A stretch of DNA of 31,944 bases from UMGS1387 sp045646465 (GCA_045646465.1 JAZRKT010000043.1:1-31944), one strand, 5' to 3'; counted from the stretch's first letter, positions 1 to 9,254 are shown. The notes: generated by a model from the letters alone, not told the origin. A program made the numbers and translations.

Positions 1-1
1 C

Positions 2-100
2 CTTCAGAACACAAGCGACAATATCATTACCCTTATCACCTGCGTCAAGAACCAGTCGGACTATTACAGATGGTGCGTTAAGGCTGAACAGGTAGATTAA
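2..100 (+). CDS. Sortase, C-terminal fragment (probably class B)
   Basis: Only the last 32 codons are in the window; the 5' part lies upstream. Reading back from the TAA at 98-100 gives a peptide containing ITLITCV, which matches the sortase TLxTC signature with the catalytic Cys. About ten residues later comes YYRWCVKAEQV, where the Arg sits in the position of the conserved active-site Arg near the end of sortases. Sortases are membrane-anchored transpeptidases that cleave LPxTG-like signals and link surface proteins to peptidoglycan or to each other. Its place upstream of a large Cna-B adhesin ending in MPKTG suggests that adhesin as substrate. Class B is my guess from the kind of element; the fragment is too short to assign a class firmly. 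Confidence 0.75.
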   Translation, partial: LQNTSDNIITLITCVKNQSDYYRWCVKAEQVD

Positions 101-150
101 AAAGTAATCAGCGTCAGACAAATACTAACCAATCTAAAGGAGAAATCAAA

Positions 151-1245
151 ATGAGGAAGTACACATATTTCTTGTTAGGTTTACTCTGCGGTGCGGTATT
201 TTTCAGCGGAACGGCAGTAATGGCAAATTCCGGCGTTCTTGCACAAATAACATCACAAATATTCTTCTTAAACGGAGAACAAACGGAGCTTTTCGCCTAC
301 AATATCGGCGGTAATAACTATGTAAAGCTTCGTGATGCAGCCGCCTTGTTTGGCGCTGATATTGAATATATCGAGGAAACCAACAGTGTGCATATGGAGA
401 TTCCAAAGAAAGAAGAAACCAAAGAAATCCCCGAAGAAACACCTGTTGTAACTCCAGACATATTCATAGACGGCACATCGTCTTCAAAAGAAGATTTTTC
501 GGCAAATGCAAATCAAAGAATATTCAATGACATCTACACCAAAGAAGCATACAACACTATGCGGCAAACGATAGCAGATACAAAGTCTATAATAGACGGA
601 AACAATGCTGACGGATATAACACCTCATACAGCTATGCTCATTATGTAGATACCGAGTTCACTTTCAGCACCCCCGGTAGGACCGATACCGCAATGAAAT
701 CGGTGGCAAATGTTCTTTCGGGATATTACACATACAGTTTTGGTGCAGAACCTACTGTAAGAAACCTGTATGAGTACCCCGGTTACAGAATCCTAAAGGT
801 ACAGGTCAATCCCAAGTATGAAAATGCGAATGCGGCGACAGATGAATTCGTAAATAGTCTTACAGCCCTTTCAGAAAAAGAAACGGTTAAGGCAATTGCG
901 ACATACATCGCCGACCGCATAGTTTACAAGGATGAAAATGTGGCAGGAATAAATGATATATTTACTTCTCCCACACCTGTAAACGGCATCTGCGGAACTT
1001 ATTCAAACGCTTTTATCTATCTCTGCCAAAGAGCAGACATTCCCTGTGTAACCATCAAGGATGCAATTCACGCTTGGAATGAAATCTTCATTGACGGCAG
1101 ATGGCAGATAATCGACGTAAGCTATTATGATGTAGCACGAACCGATGAATCGCTCTTTACAAACAGTTACCCACGCATAGATACAACAAAAGAAAAAACG
1201 GAATTTGCCAAAGAACTGCTCGTGCCCGGAAGTACAGCAGAATAA
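151..1245 (+). CDS. Secreted transglutaminase-like protein with copper amine oxidase-type N-terminal domain
   Basis: A 364-residue exported protein. Residues 1-25 form a signal peptide or N-terminal anchor (MRKYTYFLLG followed by a hydrophobic run). Residues about 38-85, with NGEQTELFAYNIGGNNYVKLRDAA, match the 'copper amine oxidase N-terminal' stalk domain common in secreted Firmicute proteins. A Glu/Pro-rich linker follows. The C-terminal half carries a transglutaminase-core triad: Cys281 in GICGTYSNAF, His307 in HAWNEIF and Asp322 in IIDVSYYD. Proteins of this fold act as transglutaminases or cysteine proteases/peptidases; the substrate cannot be told from sequence. The start has AAAGGAG eight bases upstream. 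It lies between a sortase and a Cna-B adhesin, so a role in maturing or crosslinking surface protein is possible but only inferred. A terminator-like hairpin follows its stop. Confidence 0.8.
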   Translation: MRKYTYFLLGLLCGAVFFSGTAVMANSGVLAQITSQIFFLNGEQTELFAYNIGGNNYVKLRDAAALFGADIEYIEETNSVHMEIPKKEETKEIPEETPVVTPDIFIDGTSSSKEDFSANANQRIFNDIYTKEAYNTMRQTIADTKSIIDGNNADGYNTSYSYAHYVDTEFTFSTPGRTDTAMKSVANVLSGYYTYSFGAEPTVRNLYEYPGYRILKVQVNPKYENANAATDEFVNSLTALSEKETVKAIATYIADRIVYKDENVAGINDIFTSPTPVNGICGTYSNAFIYLCQRADIPCVTIKDAIHAWNEIFIDGRWQIIDVSYYDVARTDESLFTNSYPRIDTTKEKTEFAKELLVPGSTAE

Positions 1246-1260
1246 CCTAATATCAACTTT

Positions 1261-1296
1261 AAGCAGACTGAAAGAAAACGGTCTGCTTTTTTTATT
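1261..1296 (+). terminator. Rho-independent terminator between transglutaminase and adhesin genes
   Basis: A 10-bp stem (1261-1270 with 1279-1288, one G-U pair) with an eight-base A-rich loop is followed by a run of seven T (1287-1293). It lies between the transglutaminase stop and the adhesin ribosome binding site (AAGGAGG at 1303-1309). The adhesin would therefore need read-through or a promoter not evident in the short remaining gap, so the hairpin may attenuate its expression. Confidence 0.8.
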
Positions 1297-1316
1297 ACAA
1301 GAAGGAGGACATAAAA

Positions 1317-4300
1317 ATGTCTACAGCAAAAAGTTCAGGCAAGCAGATAATCGCTCTGTTGCTTGCCCTTATTACTCTCCTCTCCGTCATACCCATAATG
1401 CCCGTAAGTGCAGAAACATTAAGTGACGGAAAAGCACAGACAGTAACAATTAAGCTTAACGAAACCCACTATATCCTCGAAACTGTTGGCGGCACAAAGC
1501 TTCAGGGACAGTCGTGGACATATACAAGTGATACAGGTATACAAGGACCTGCATACTGTATCAACTGGGGACTTGCAAAGCCCTCTGAAACAAAGAAGAT
1601 AACTATAACGGGTAAATATACCACAACCCCTCAGACAATCGGTGCATTTGCAAATGGTTATCCTCAGAGAAGCCTTGAGGACTTTATCAGTATAAACAAG
1701 GCTGATAACCCCCTTATCGCTAACCTTACCCGTGAGGAGTATGTTGCAGCAACACAGGCGGCAGTATGGACTACTCTCGGGCAGCTCAGAATTGAAGGAA
1801 CACAATGGGACAGCGGACGTGATACACTCCTTGTTCCTACTGACGATCCTTCCGCAATAAGAGCATATGAAGCACTTAAAATAATCCTTTATAATGCTTC
1901 CTTCTGGACTAAGCCCTTAAATGCAGGCATGCATATAAGACTTGGAAGAACCGAAGCAGGAAATGTTCTTAATATTGAAGATGCAAACGGTCTTATCGGG
2001 GCTGAACAGAACGGCATGTACGGCATTGAAAAGGAAACAATCGGCGGTGTTGAATACTACACCCGTACCTTTGTTGCTTCTTCCGCAACCTCAACCTACA
2101 AGAATAACTACTCTATAAATCTTCACCTCGCAAACGCTCCCACAGGTACAATAGTTACAAATCTTAATAACGAACAGCTTGTGTCCTGGACTGCTTCAGG
2201 TAAGACTTATTGGACAGTTCCCACTCCTGAAAACGAAGTAACAAACATGAATGAAAACGGAATGGAATATGCCGGTGATTTCAAGGTATGTATTCCCGTG
2301 AGAAATACACCTAAAAGCGGAAACATTACATTCCAGGCAAACGCAACAATTACACAGTTCAACATATACTTTGCCAATAACCAGACAGACACCGAGCAGA
2401 GCTTCATTATTGCAGACCCGATGTATGCTCCTATGTCCTGCACAGGTACAATGAAATGGGATACCGTTACATCTCCTTACGGCAGACTTGTTGTAAACAA
2501 GGTTGACGGTATGGGCAATCCTCTGCAGGGTGCAATCTTTAAGCTGACAGGTTCAAACGGCAAAACATACGAAGGAACAAGCGACAGCACAGGTCAGATT
2601 ATATGGGAATATCTTGATCCTACAATTTCCTATACTCTTTCCGAAACACAGGCTCCCGCAGGATATATCAAGGCTGAAGATGTAACAGTCAACGTTCTTG
2701 AAGGAACTACAACAACTGTCAGCGTTAAGAATCTCAGCGAAAGAACACTTCGCATACGAAAGGTTGATGCACAGAACGGAAATCCGCTTCTTGGTGCTTC
2801 TTTCAGAATTGAGCAGACAGACGGTAGCTACAAAACCGACCTTTACACAGGTCACAACGGCTGTATTGAGCTTCAGGGCGATGCACTTCCTTACGGTACA
2901 TATAAGGCATACGAGCTTAAAGCACCTGTAGGATATGAAAAGAGTAATGATGTACAGACTTTCAAATGGGACGGCAAGAGCGATATTACCCTTACTTTTG
3001 AAAATGTAAGAACTCCCTCGTTTGTCCTAATTAAGAAAGACAAGGACACAAATATACCTCTTGAAGATGTATCCTTCAAGGTATACAGAGACGGCAGACT
3101 TGTAACAACGGTAACAACCAATTCCGCAGGTTATGCCTACATATCTGAGCTTTCCGAAGGCTACTACGAGGTTGAAGAAGTTGCGGCTCCCGCGGGATAT
3201 ATTCTCGATACAGAAAGACACGGAATATATATCAATCCTTACGATCCTGCAGTGGAAAACGATCCTATTCTTGTGCTTACAAACTCAAAGAAGCCTACTC
3301 TCATTATTGAGAAGCTTGATACACAGACCTTAAAGCCCATAAAGAACACAAGATTTGCAGTATACAAGGACACAAAGCTTATCGGCAACTACACAACTGA
3401 TGCAGACGGACTTGTAGAGCTTACAAATCTTGAGCCCGGCACATATACGGTAAAGGAAACAAGAACTGCAAGCGGATATGTACTTCAGGATGCTCCTCAG
3501 TCTATTGAGCTTGAACCCGGCAAAACTGCAACACTTACATTCTTCAATCCCACAAAGCCCGGAATCAGCATAAAGAAGATAGATGCTGACACAGGCGATG
3601 AACTCTATGGAGCGACCTTTAAGATTGAAGGTGTGAATGTTACATATCTTAACGAGCTTACAACGGACAGAGACGGTGAAATCGTTCTTTCCGACCTTAA
3701 TCCCGGTGTATATTCGGTATCCGAAATATCAGCCCCAGAAGGTTACGTCAAGAATGGCGAAGTAAAGGTCTTTGAAGCAACAGAAGATGGTAATGTTCAG
3801 CTTATATTTAAGAACTACAGAAAACCGTCACTTAAAATAACTAAGGTTGACTCGGATAACGGAGATACCCTTTACGGCGCTGCTTTCCGTATAGCAAAGA
3901 TTGGCGACAGCACACGCTACTATGACAGAGTTACCGACAGAAACGGTGTTATAGAAATTGACGGTCTTGACGTTGGCATTTACACAGTACAGGAAATCTC
4001 TGCTCCCGAAGGCTATCAGCTTAATGATACCCTTTATCATGTAGAGCTTTTCGAGGGTAAAGACAGCACACTTACTGTTGAAAACACCATAAAGCCAAGC
4101 CTTACAATCATAAAGCTTGACAGTAAGACAAATGAGCCTCTTTCGGGTGCTGTATTTGAAGTGTATCGTGATGCAAGACTTGTTGGTACTTACACTACAA
4201 ACATAAACGGTGAAATCAATCTCCGTGACCTTAAAACAGGCACATATCTTGTAAAGGAAATATCGGTTGATAACGAGCATATCGTAAACTCCACTCCCCA

Positions 4301-7300
4301 GCAGATAGAGATTGACGAAAACAGCGGTGATACAGCAATGCTTGTTTTCTTAAACGACCAAAAGCCCTATATCAGACTTGTAAAACTTGACAGCACAACA
4401 CTTGAACCTCTCTCTGATGCAGTCTTTGAAGTTAAGAAAACCGACGGCAGCTTCACAAAGGAATTTACAACAGACAGAAACGGCGAAATCTCACTTAGCG
4501 AGCTTGAAGTCGGAACATACGTTGTAAAGGAAACAAAGGCTCCTGACGGATATATTGCAGATAATTCTTCAAGAATTGTTGAAGTAAAAGGCAACGAATC
4601 CGCAACCTTTGTATTTACAAATACAGTAAAGCCCAGTATCAAGATAACAAAGATTGATAAGCACACAGGCGAAAAGCTTGAGGGTGCTGTAGTTCGTATT
4701 GTAAACCTTTCGGGTAATGATGTATGGGAGAAAACTACCGATAAAAACGGTGAGATTATACTTTCTGAAATTGACGAAGGCGTATATACCGTTCAGGAAA
4801 TAACTGCTCCCGAGGGTTATCAGTTAAACGGCGAGCTTTATCACCTTACAGCCTCCGCAGGAAAGACAAACGAGCTTACAATCGAAAACTCAAGAAAGCC
4901 CAGCTTAACTGTCAAGAAGTACGACAGCCTCACAGGTGAGTTTATGGCAGGTACTTCCTTTGAAGTGTACCTTGATACCACACTTCTTGGCACATACACA
5001 ACAAACGAGAACGGTATCATTGAACTGTTTGACCTTAAAACAGGTACATACACAGTCAAGGAAATTGCCACAGACGATGACCATATCGTAAACTCTACCC
5101 CTCAGTCCATTGAGGTTAAGGAGGACAGTCTTGATACAGCAGTGCTTGTGTTCCTCAACGACCAGAAGCCGTATATGCGTCTTGTGAAGCTTGACTCACA
5201 GACAATGAAGCCTCTTGTAAATGCTACATTCAAGTTCAAGCAGGTCGGCGGTACTTATGAAAAGGAATATACCACAGACCAAAACGGCGAAATCAAACTT
5301 GATAGACTTGACGAAGGCACATATACCGTTACCGAAACAAAAGCACCTGAAGGATACCTCATTGACAACGCAGAACGTACAGTCAAGGTTGAAGGTAACG
5401 AATATGCAACCTTTGTATTCACCAACACAAAGAAGCCGCTGGTTCGAGTTATTAAGTACGACAAGTACAACGATAAATATCTGTCCGGTGCTACTTTCAG
5501 AATTGCAAAAATCGAAGACGGAAGTAACTACCTTGACAGGATTACAGATATTGACGGTAATATCGTAATCGACAATCTCGATCCCGGTGTTTACTCGGTT
5601 AAGGAAATTAAGGCACCTACAAACTATGTCCTTAACGAAACAGAATACCACGTTGAACTGTTTGCAGGTAAAGAGTCTCAGGTAGTTGTTCTCAACGAAG
5701 AAAAGCCCAGCCTTAAGATTGTAAAAACCGATGCTGAAACGGGTAAACCCATCGCAGGTGTTGGCTTCCTTGTCAGACTTGCAGACGGCAGTACCGAAAA
5801 CACGGTAGTTACCGATGAAAACGGCGAAGCACTTCTTTCTCACCTTAACCCCGGTATTTACGAGGTTATAGAAAAGAGCGTTCCTAATGATTATCTGCTC
5901 GACTCTGAACCCAAGCTTGTAACCCTTGTCCCAAACCGTACCTCTGTTGTACGCTTTGAGAATTATCAGAAACCATCTCTTACAGTAAACAAGATTGACA
6001 GTATTACAAAGGATCCCCTTAAAAATGCGAAGTTCAGCGTAGTTTACGCAAGTAATAATACCTTTACGGGCGAAGTTAATCATCTCGGCACATTTACCAC
6101 AGATGAGAACGGACAGTTTAAGATGTACAATCTTAATGACGGCTGGTATAAGATAACCGAAACTTCTGCCCCCGATGGATATGTACTTTCAAATGAAGCA
6201 CAGGAAATCTACATCAAGGGCGGCGAAGATAAGGAAATCACCTTTGAGAACGTTCCTCTTTCGGGACTTGTTATCAAGAAGGTTGATGCCGATACAGGAA
6301 AGGTTCTTCAGGGTGCAAAATTCCAGGTAAGATACCTCTCCGGAACAAGCGGCAGCGGCGGTACTGTTATCGGTGAATACACCACTTCAGCTAACGGTAC
6401 AATCGTAATCACAAGGCTTGAAGCAGGTACATATGTAATCGAGGAAACAAAGGCTCCTGACGGTTATATTATCAGCGATGCTCCCGAAACTGTGTATATC
6501 ACAGGCAAGGAACAGGATGTAATTACCGTTACCTTTGAAAACGAAAAGGACGGCGGACTTATTATCCGTAAGCTTGACAGTATCACAAAACAGCCCCTTG
6601 CAGGTGCAGAGTTTACCGTTACCACATCTGACGGAAAATTCATTGCAGCAGACGGCGGTGCAGTATCCTCTAACGGCATCTATACAACAGACGAGCTGGG
6701 ACAGATACACATTACAAACATTGAAGCAGGAACAACGGTAGTTGTTACCGAAACAAAGGCTCCCGATGGTTATGTAATTGACACTGTTTCAAAGACTGTT
6801 AAGATTGATGCAGATGATACGCAGACTCTTACATTCTACAACAAGCCAAGCAGCAGTCTTATCATTACTAAGCTTGATAAGGAAACCAAAGAGCCTCTTT
6901 ACGGAGCAGTATTTGAAATTACCGACAGCACAGGTGCAGTTGTAGGCAACTCCAATGGCAGATATACAACGGACATTTACGGTAATATCAAGGTAAACGG
7001 ACTTACTCCTGGAACTTATGTTATTACAGAGGTTGAAGCCCCTGCCGGTTATGCTATCAGCGGTGAACCCCAGACGATAAATGTAGTATCGGGTAAGATT
7101 CATAACCTCACATTCTACAACTCTCCCGAAGGCGGGCTTATCATCACAAAGCTTGACAAGGCTACAGGTGAGCCACTTTACGGCGCTGTATTCAAGGTTA
7201 CGAACAGCGAAGGAACTGTTGTAGGTAATGCAAACGGCAGATATACCACAAACAGAAACGGTATTATCCACCTTACAGGTCTTGCTCCCGATACCTATGT

Positions 7301-8792
7301 TGTAACTGAAGTTACTGCTCCCGACGGATACACTCTTGACGGTGCACCTCAGACAGTTAAGGTTAAATCCGGACAGACACACGAACTTACATTCCTTAAC
7401 GAAGCTCTCGGCGGTATCAGAATCACAAAGCTTGACGAAGAAACAAGACAGCCTATCAAGGGTGTTAAGTTTGAAGTCGAGTACATGAACGGCAAGAGAA
7501 TCGGCACATACACCACAAACGCAAGCGGTGTTATCAACATTGATGATCTTCCTAACGGCTGGTACACGATTGTTGAAACCAAAGCGGCAGACGACTACAT
7601 TCTTGATGCAGAACCCCACGATGTTGAAGTAACTGACGGAGAAATTACACGTGTTACCATTACCAACCGTAAGAACTCCTCTTTCCTCATTCATAAGGTG
7701 GATTCTACAACGGGTAAAGGTATCAGCGGTGTAACTTTCCTTATCTCCGACCGCTACGGCAGACCTCTTGCACAGTATGTTTCCGATCAGAACGGATATG
7801 TATATACCGATAACAACGAGTTTGAAGACGGCAAGTATTATATCCGTGAAATCGCAGTGCCTAACGGCTATGTACTTGATACAGAGGTTAAGACATTCTA
7901 CGTTGAATACGGTCATACTTCATCTATCACTTGGTACAACACACCCATTCAAGCACAGATTCAGGTGGTAAAGAAATCTGCTGATGATAACCCCATAAAC
8001 GGACTTCCCGCAGGCTCACTTCTTGAAGGTGCTGTATTTGAAATCTACGACAAGGCAGGAAATATCGTTGACACAATTAAGACAGACAAGAACGGCAGAG
8101 CTGCATCAAAGCCTCTTCCTCTCGGTCTTTATACAATGCGTGAGACGGTAGCTCCTACTTACTACACACCTAACGGAACTCTTATGACAGCACACCTTGA
8201 GTTTAACGGTCAGATTATGACCTTTGAGGTACTTAATAAGTCGGTATCAGTTGGTGTTTCCGTAACCAAATACGGCTACAACGAAGTAATGCCCAATAAC
8301 CCCATTGTTTACAGCTTCAAGAATATTGCAAACACTTCAAGCGTATCTCTTGACAGCTTCTATTTCCGTGATACACTTCCATCGGCTATTCGTGCCGAAA
8401 AGATAGTGACAGGTACATTCAATCAGAACCTGTCCTACAAGATAGTGTATCTTACAAACCTTTCAAACGGCGAATACCGTACCATCAATGACAACCTCTC
8501 TACAAGCAAGAACTATGTAATTGATGTATCAAGCATCGCTCTCGGTCTTGCTGATAACGAGTACATCACAGAAATCATGTATGTATTCGGTAGTGTCAGA
8601 GCAGGCTTTGCACAGGTTGAAACGCCTTATCTCTACGCACGCTCCGTTAAGGGACTTGCAAACGGTTCCAGCTTTGTAAATACTGCGGATGTCGGCGGTG
8701 TATACAACGGTCAGTGGATAACCACAATCTCCCGTTTCGTTACAAAGGTTTACAGTTATACCTATATCGAAATGCCGAAAACCGGCTATTAA
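1317..8792 (+). CDS. Giant thioester-domain Cna-B repeat adhesin (2491 aa)
   Basis: A very large secreted surface protein. Residues 1-32 are a signal peptide ending near PVSA. Residues about 45-370 look like a thioester domain: Cys81 in AYCINWG and Gln147 in AATQAAVW are in the positions of the Cys-Gln thioester of TQxA adhesins, which can bond covalently to host or partner proteins. Residues about 388-2307 hold 21 Cna-B/SpaA-type domains of about 90 residues. Each has the KxD strand Lys, an E in an ETxAPxGY-like segment and a terminal Asn (FEN/FTN/FLN), the expected set for intramolecular Lys-Asn isopeptide bonds. Residues 2308-2491 form a separate C-terminal beta domain. The protein stops at YIEMPKTGY: an LPxTG-like signal with no hydrophobic segment or basic tail, so normal membrane retention for sorting is missing. 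The start is supported by AAGGAGG eight bases upstream. Confidence 0.9.
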   Translation: MSTAKSSGKQIIALLLALITLLSVIPIMPVSAETLSDGKAQTVTIKLNETHYILETVGGTKLQGQSWTYTSDTGIQGPAYCINWGLAKPSETKKITITGKYTTTPQTIGAFANGYPQRSLEDFISINKADNPLIANLTREEYVAATQAAVWTTLGQLRIEGTQWDSGRDTLLVPTDDPSAIRAYEALKIILYNASFWTKPLNAGMHIRLGRTEAGNVLNIEDANGLIGAEQNGMYGIEKETIGGVEYYTRTFVASSATSTYKNNYSINLHLANAPTGTIVTNLNNEQLVSWTASGKTYWTVPTPENEVTNMNENGMEYAGDFKVCIPVRNTPKSGNITFQANATITQFNIYFANNQTDTEQSFIIADPMYAPMSCTGTMKWDTVTSPYGRLVVNKVDGMGNPLQGAIFKLTGSNGKTYEGTSDSTGQIIWEYLDPTISYTLSETQAPAGYIKAEDVTVNVLEGTTTTVSVKNLSERTLRIRKVDAQNGNPLLGASFRIEQTDGSYKTDLYTGHNGCIELQGDALPYGTYKAYELKAPVGYEKSNDVQTFKWDGKSDITLTFENVRTPSFVLIKKDKDTNIPLEDVSFKVYRDGRLVTTVTTNSAGYAYISELSEGYYEVEEVAAPAGYILDTERHGIYINPYDPAVENDPILVLTNSKKPTLIIEKLDTQTLKPIKNTRFAVYKDTKLIGNYTTDADGLVELTNLEPGTYTVKETRTASGYVLQDAPQSIELEPGKTATLTFFNPTKPGISIKKIDADTGDELYGATFKIEGVNVTYLNELTTDRDGEIVLSDLNPGVYSVSEISAPEGYVKNGEVKVFEATEDGNVQLIFKNYRKPSLKITKVDSDNGDTLYGAAFRIAKIGDSTRYYDRVTDRNGVIEIDGLDVGIYTVQEISAPEGYQLNDTLYHVELFEGKDSTLTVENTIKPSLTIIKLDSKTNEPLSGAVFEVYRDARLVGTYTTNINGEINLRDLKTGTYLVKEISVDNEHIVNSTPQQIEIDENSGDTAMLVFLNDQKPYIRLVKLDSTTLEPLSDAVFEVKKTDGSFTKEFTTDRNGEISLSELEVGTYVVKETKAPDGYIADNSSRIVEVKGNESATFVFTNTVKPSIKITKIDKHTGEKLEGAVVRIVNLSGNDVWEKTTDKNGEIILSEIDEGVYTVQEITAPEGYQLNGELYHLTASAGKTNELTIENSRKPSLTVKKYDSLTGEFMAGTSFEVYLDTTLLGTYTTNENGIIELFDLKTGTYTVKEIATDDDHIVNSTPQSIEVKEDSLDTAVLVFLNDQKPYMRLVKLDSQTMKPLVNATFKFKQVGGTYEKEYTTDQNGEIKLDRLDEGTYTVTETKAPEGYLIDNAERTVKVEGNEYATFVFTNTKKPLVRVIKYDKYNDKYLSGATFRIAKIEDGSNYLDRITDIDGNIVIDNLDPGVYSVKEIKAPTNYVLNETEYHVELFAGKESQVVVLNEEKPSLKIVKTDAETGKPIAGVGFLVRLADGSTENTVVTDENGEALLSHLNPGIYEVIEKSVPNDYLLDSEPKLVTLVPNRTSVVRFENYQKPSLTVNKIDSITKDPLKNAKFSVVYASNNTFTGEVNHLGTFTTDENGQFKMYNLNDGWYKITETSAPDGYVLSNEAQEIYIKGGEDKEITFENVPLSGLVIKKVDADTGKVLQGAKFQVRYLSGTSGSGGTVIGEYTTSANGTIVITRLEAGTYVIEETKAPDGYIISDAPETVYITGKEQDVITVTFENEKDGGLIIRKLDSITKQPLAGAEFTVTTSDGKFIAADGGAVSSNGIYTTDELGQIHITNIEAGTTVVVTETKAPDGYVIDTVSKTVKIDADDTQTLTFYNKPSSSLIITKLDKETKEPLYGAVFEITDSTGAVVGNSNGRYTTDIYGNIKVNGLTPGTYVITEVEAPAGYAISGEPQTINVVSGKIHNLTFYNSPEGGLIITKLDKATGEPLYGAVFKVTNSEGTVVGNANGRYTTNRNGIIHLTGLAPDTYVVTEVTAPDGYTLDGAPQTVKVKSGQTHELTFLNEALGGIRITKLDEETRQPIKGVKFEVEYMNGKRIGTYTTNASGVINIDDLPNGWYTIVETKAADDYILDAEPHDVEVTDGEITRVTITNRKNSSFLIHKVDSTTGKGISGVTFLISDRYGRPLAQYVSDQNGYVYTDNNEFEDGKYYIREIAVPNGYVLDTEVKTFYVEYGHTSSITWYNTPIQAQIQVVKKSADDNPINGLPAGSLLEGAVFEIYDKAGNIVDTIKTDKNGRAASKPLPLGLYTMRETVAPTYYTPNGTLMTAHLEFNGQIMTFEVLNKSVSVGVSVTKYGYNEVMPNNPIVYSFKNIANTSSVSLDSFYFRDTLPSAIRAEKIVTGTFNQNLSYKIVYLTNLSNGEYRTINDNLSTSKNYVIDVSSIALGLADNEYITEIMYVFGSVRAGFAQVETPYLYARSVKGLANGSSFVNTADVGGVYNGQWITTISRFVTKVYSYTYIEMPKTGY
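2478..8237 (+). repeat. Tandem array of 21 Cna-B/SpaA domains within the adhesin
   Basis: By eye I split this coding stretch into 21 consecutive domains of about 88-100 residues. Each begins with a [K/G]P-S-L-x-I-x-K-x-D-like segment and ends with an Asn after a hydrophobic strand. Central domains are the most alike. Domains 15-18 are more Gly/Ser-rich, with GNxNGRYTT insertions in 17 and 18, and domain 21 is the most divergent. Such arrays form stiff, protease-resistant stalks in Gram-positive adhesins. Confidence 0.85.
3822..5432 (+). repeat. Higher-order three-domain super-repeat in the adhesin
   Basis: Domains 6-7-8 (3822-4628) and 9-10-11 (4629-5432) match each other as triplets, with a period of 807 then 804 bp. 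Shared marks occur in the same order: APEGYQLN in 6 and 9, HIVNSTPQ and VFLNDQKPY in 7 and 10, then ATFVFTNT in 8 and 11. Domain 12 (5433 on) resembles 6 and 9 and may be the start of a third, incomplete copy. This indicates expansion by duplication of a three-domain block. Confidence 0.75.
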
Positions 8793-8804
8793 ACTCCATT
8801 TCCC

Positions 8805-8830
8805 GTGGGCTGTCATAAAAGGCAGCCCAC
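8805..8830 (+). other. Stem-loop between adhesin and VirB2-like gene
   Basis: A perfect 8-bp GC-rich stem (GTGGGCTG at 8805-8812 with CAGCCCAC at 8823-8830) encloses a 10-base loop, 12 bases after the adhesin stop. No T tract follows, so a classical terminator is unlikely. A processing or mRNA-stabilising hairpin separating adhesin and transfer transcripts would fit. Confidence 0.5.
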
Positions 8831-8852
8831 ATCTACTTTAAGAAAGGATGCG

Positions 8853-9209
8853 ATGCTTTATATGAAAAACAAAATAATGAAGTTTTGCTGTCAGACACTA
8901 CCGTTCATCGTAGCACTTGTCCCGCTTTTTGCGATAAATGTATTTGCCGTAGATGATATGTGGGTAGTTGCCGACAGAATTATCGTTGACGTCTACAATC
9001 ATATTGCAGGAATAAGTACCGTACTTGCGGCTCTTATGACTACCGTATGCGTTGTAGGTATGAAGCTTTCAAACAATCAGCAAAAGGTAGACCAGAGTGT
9101 TGACTGGCTCAAGCGTATTTGGATTGCTTGGGCTATTATCAACGGCATCGGTGCATTCCTTGCTTATGTAAGACCGCTTCTCGACGGACTTGCGACTATT
9201 AAGCCGTAA
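8853..9209 (+). CDS. VirB2/TrbC-like small membrane protein (conjugative pilin candidate, Maff2-like)
   Basis: A 118-residue protein with a hydrophobic N-terminal segment resembling a signal sequence (TLPFIVALVPLFAINVFA) and two further membrane segments (about residues 53-71 and 92-106) separated by a short charged loop with KLSNNQQK. This size and topology match VirB2/TrbC-like subunits and the Maff2-type proteins that precede the VirB6-like gene in Firmicute ICEs. I place the start at ATG 8853, just after AGAAAGGA; ATG 8862 is an alternative, and an upstream in-frame GTG lies inside the hairpin. A VirB6-like gene follows at once. The pilin role is inferred from context, not from a diagnostic motif. 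Confidence 0.65.
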   Translation: MLYMKNKIMKFCCQTLPFIVALVPLFAINVFAVDDMWVVADRIIVDVYNHIAGISTVLAALMTTVCVVGMKLSNNQQKVDQSVDWLKRIWIAWAIINGIGAFLAYVRPLLDGLATIKP

Positions 9210-9254
9210 CCCGGAATGAAAGATAAAATAATCGAATAAAGGAGGTGTCAGTTT

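Noticed and set aside
6789..7916. Minus-strand open frame of 375 codons inside the adhesin
   Set aside because: It lies wholly opposite the repeat array, has no recognisable domain or ribosome binding site, and is explained by the biased codon use of the Cna-B repeats. The 295-codon minus frame at 5196-6083 is rejected for the same reason.
8805..8852. GTG at 8805 as the start of the VirB2-like gene
   Set aside because: It falls in the stem of a hairpin with no ribosome binding site, whereas ATG 8853 has AGAAAGGA just upstream.
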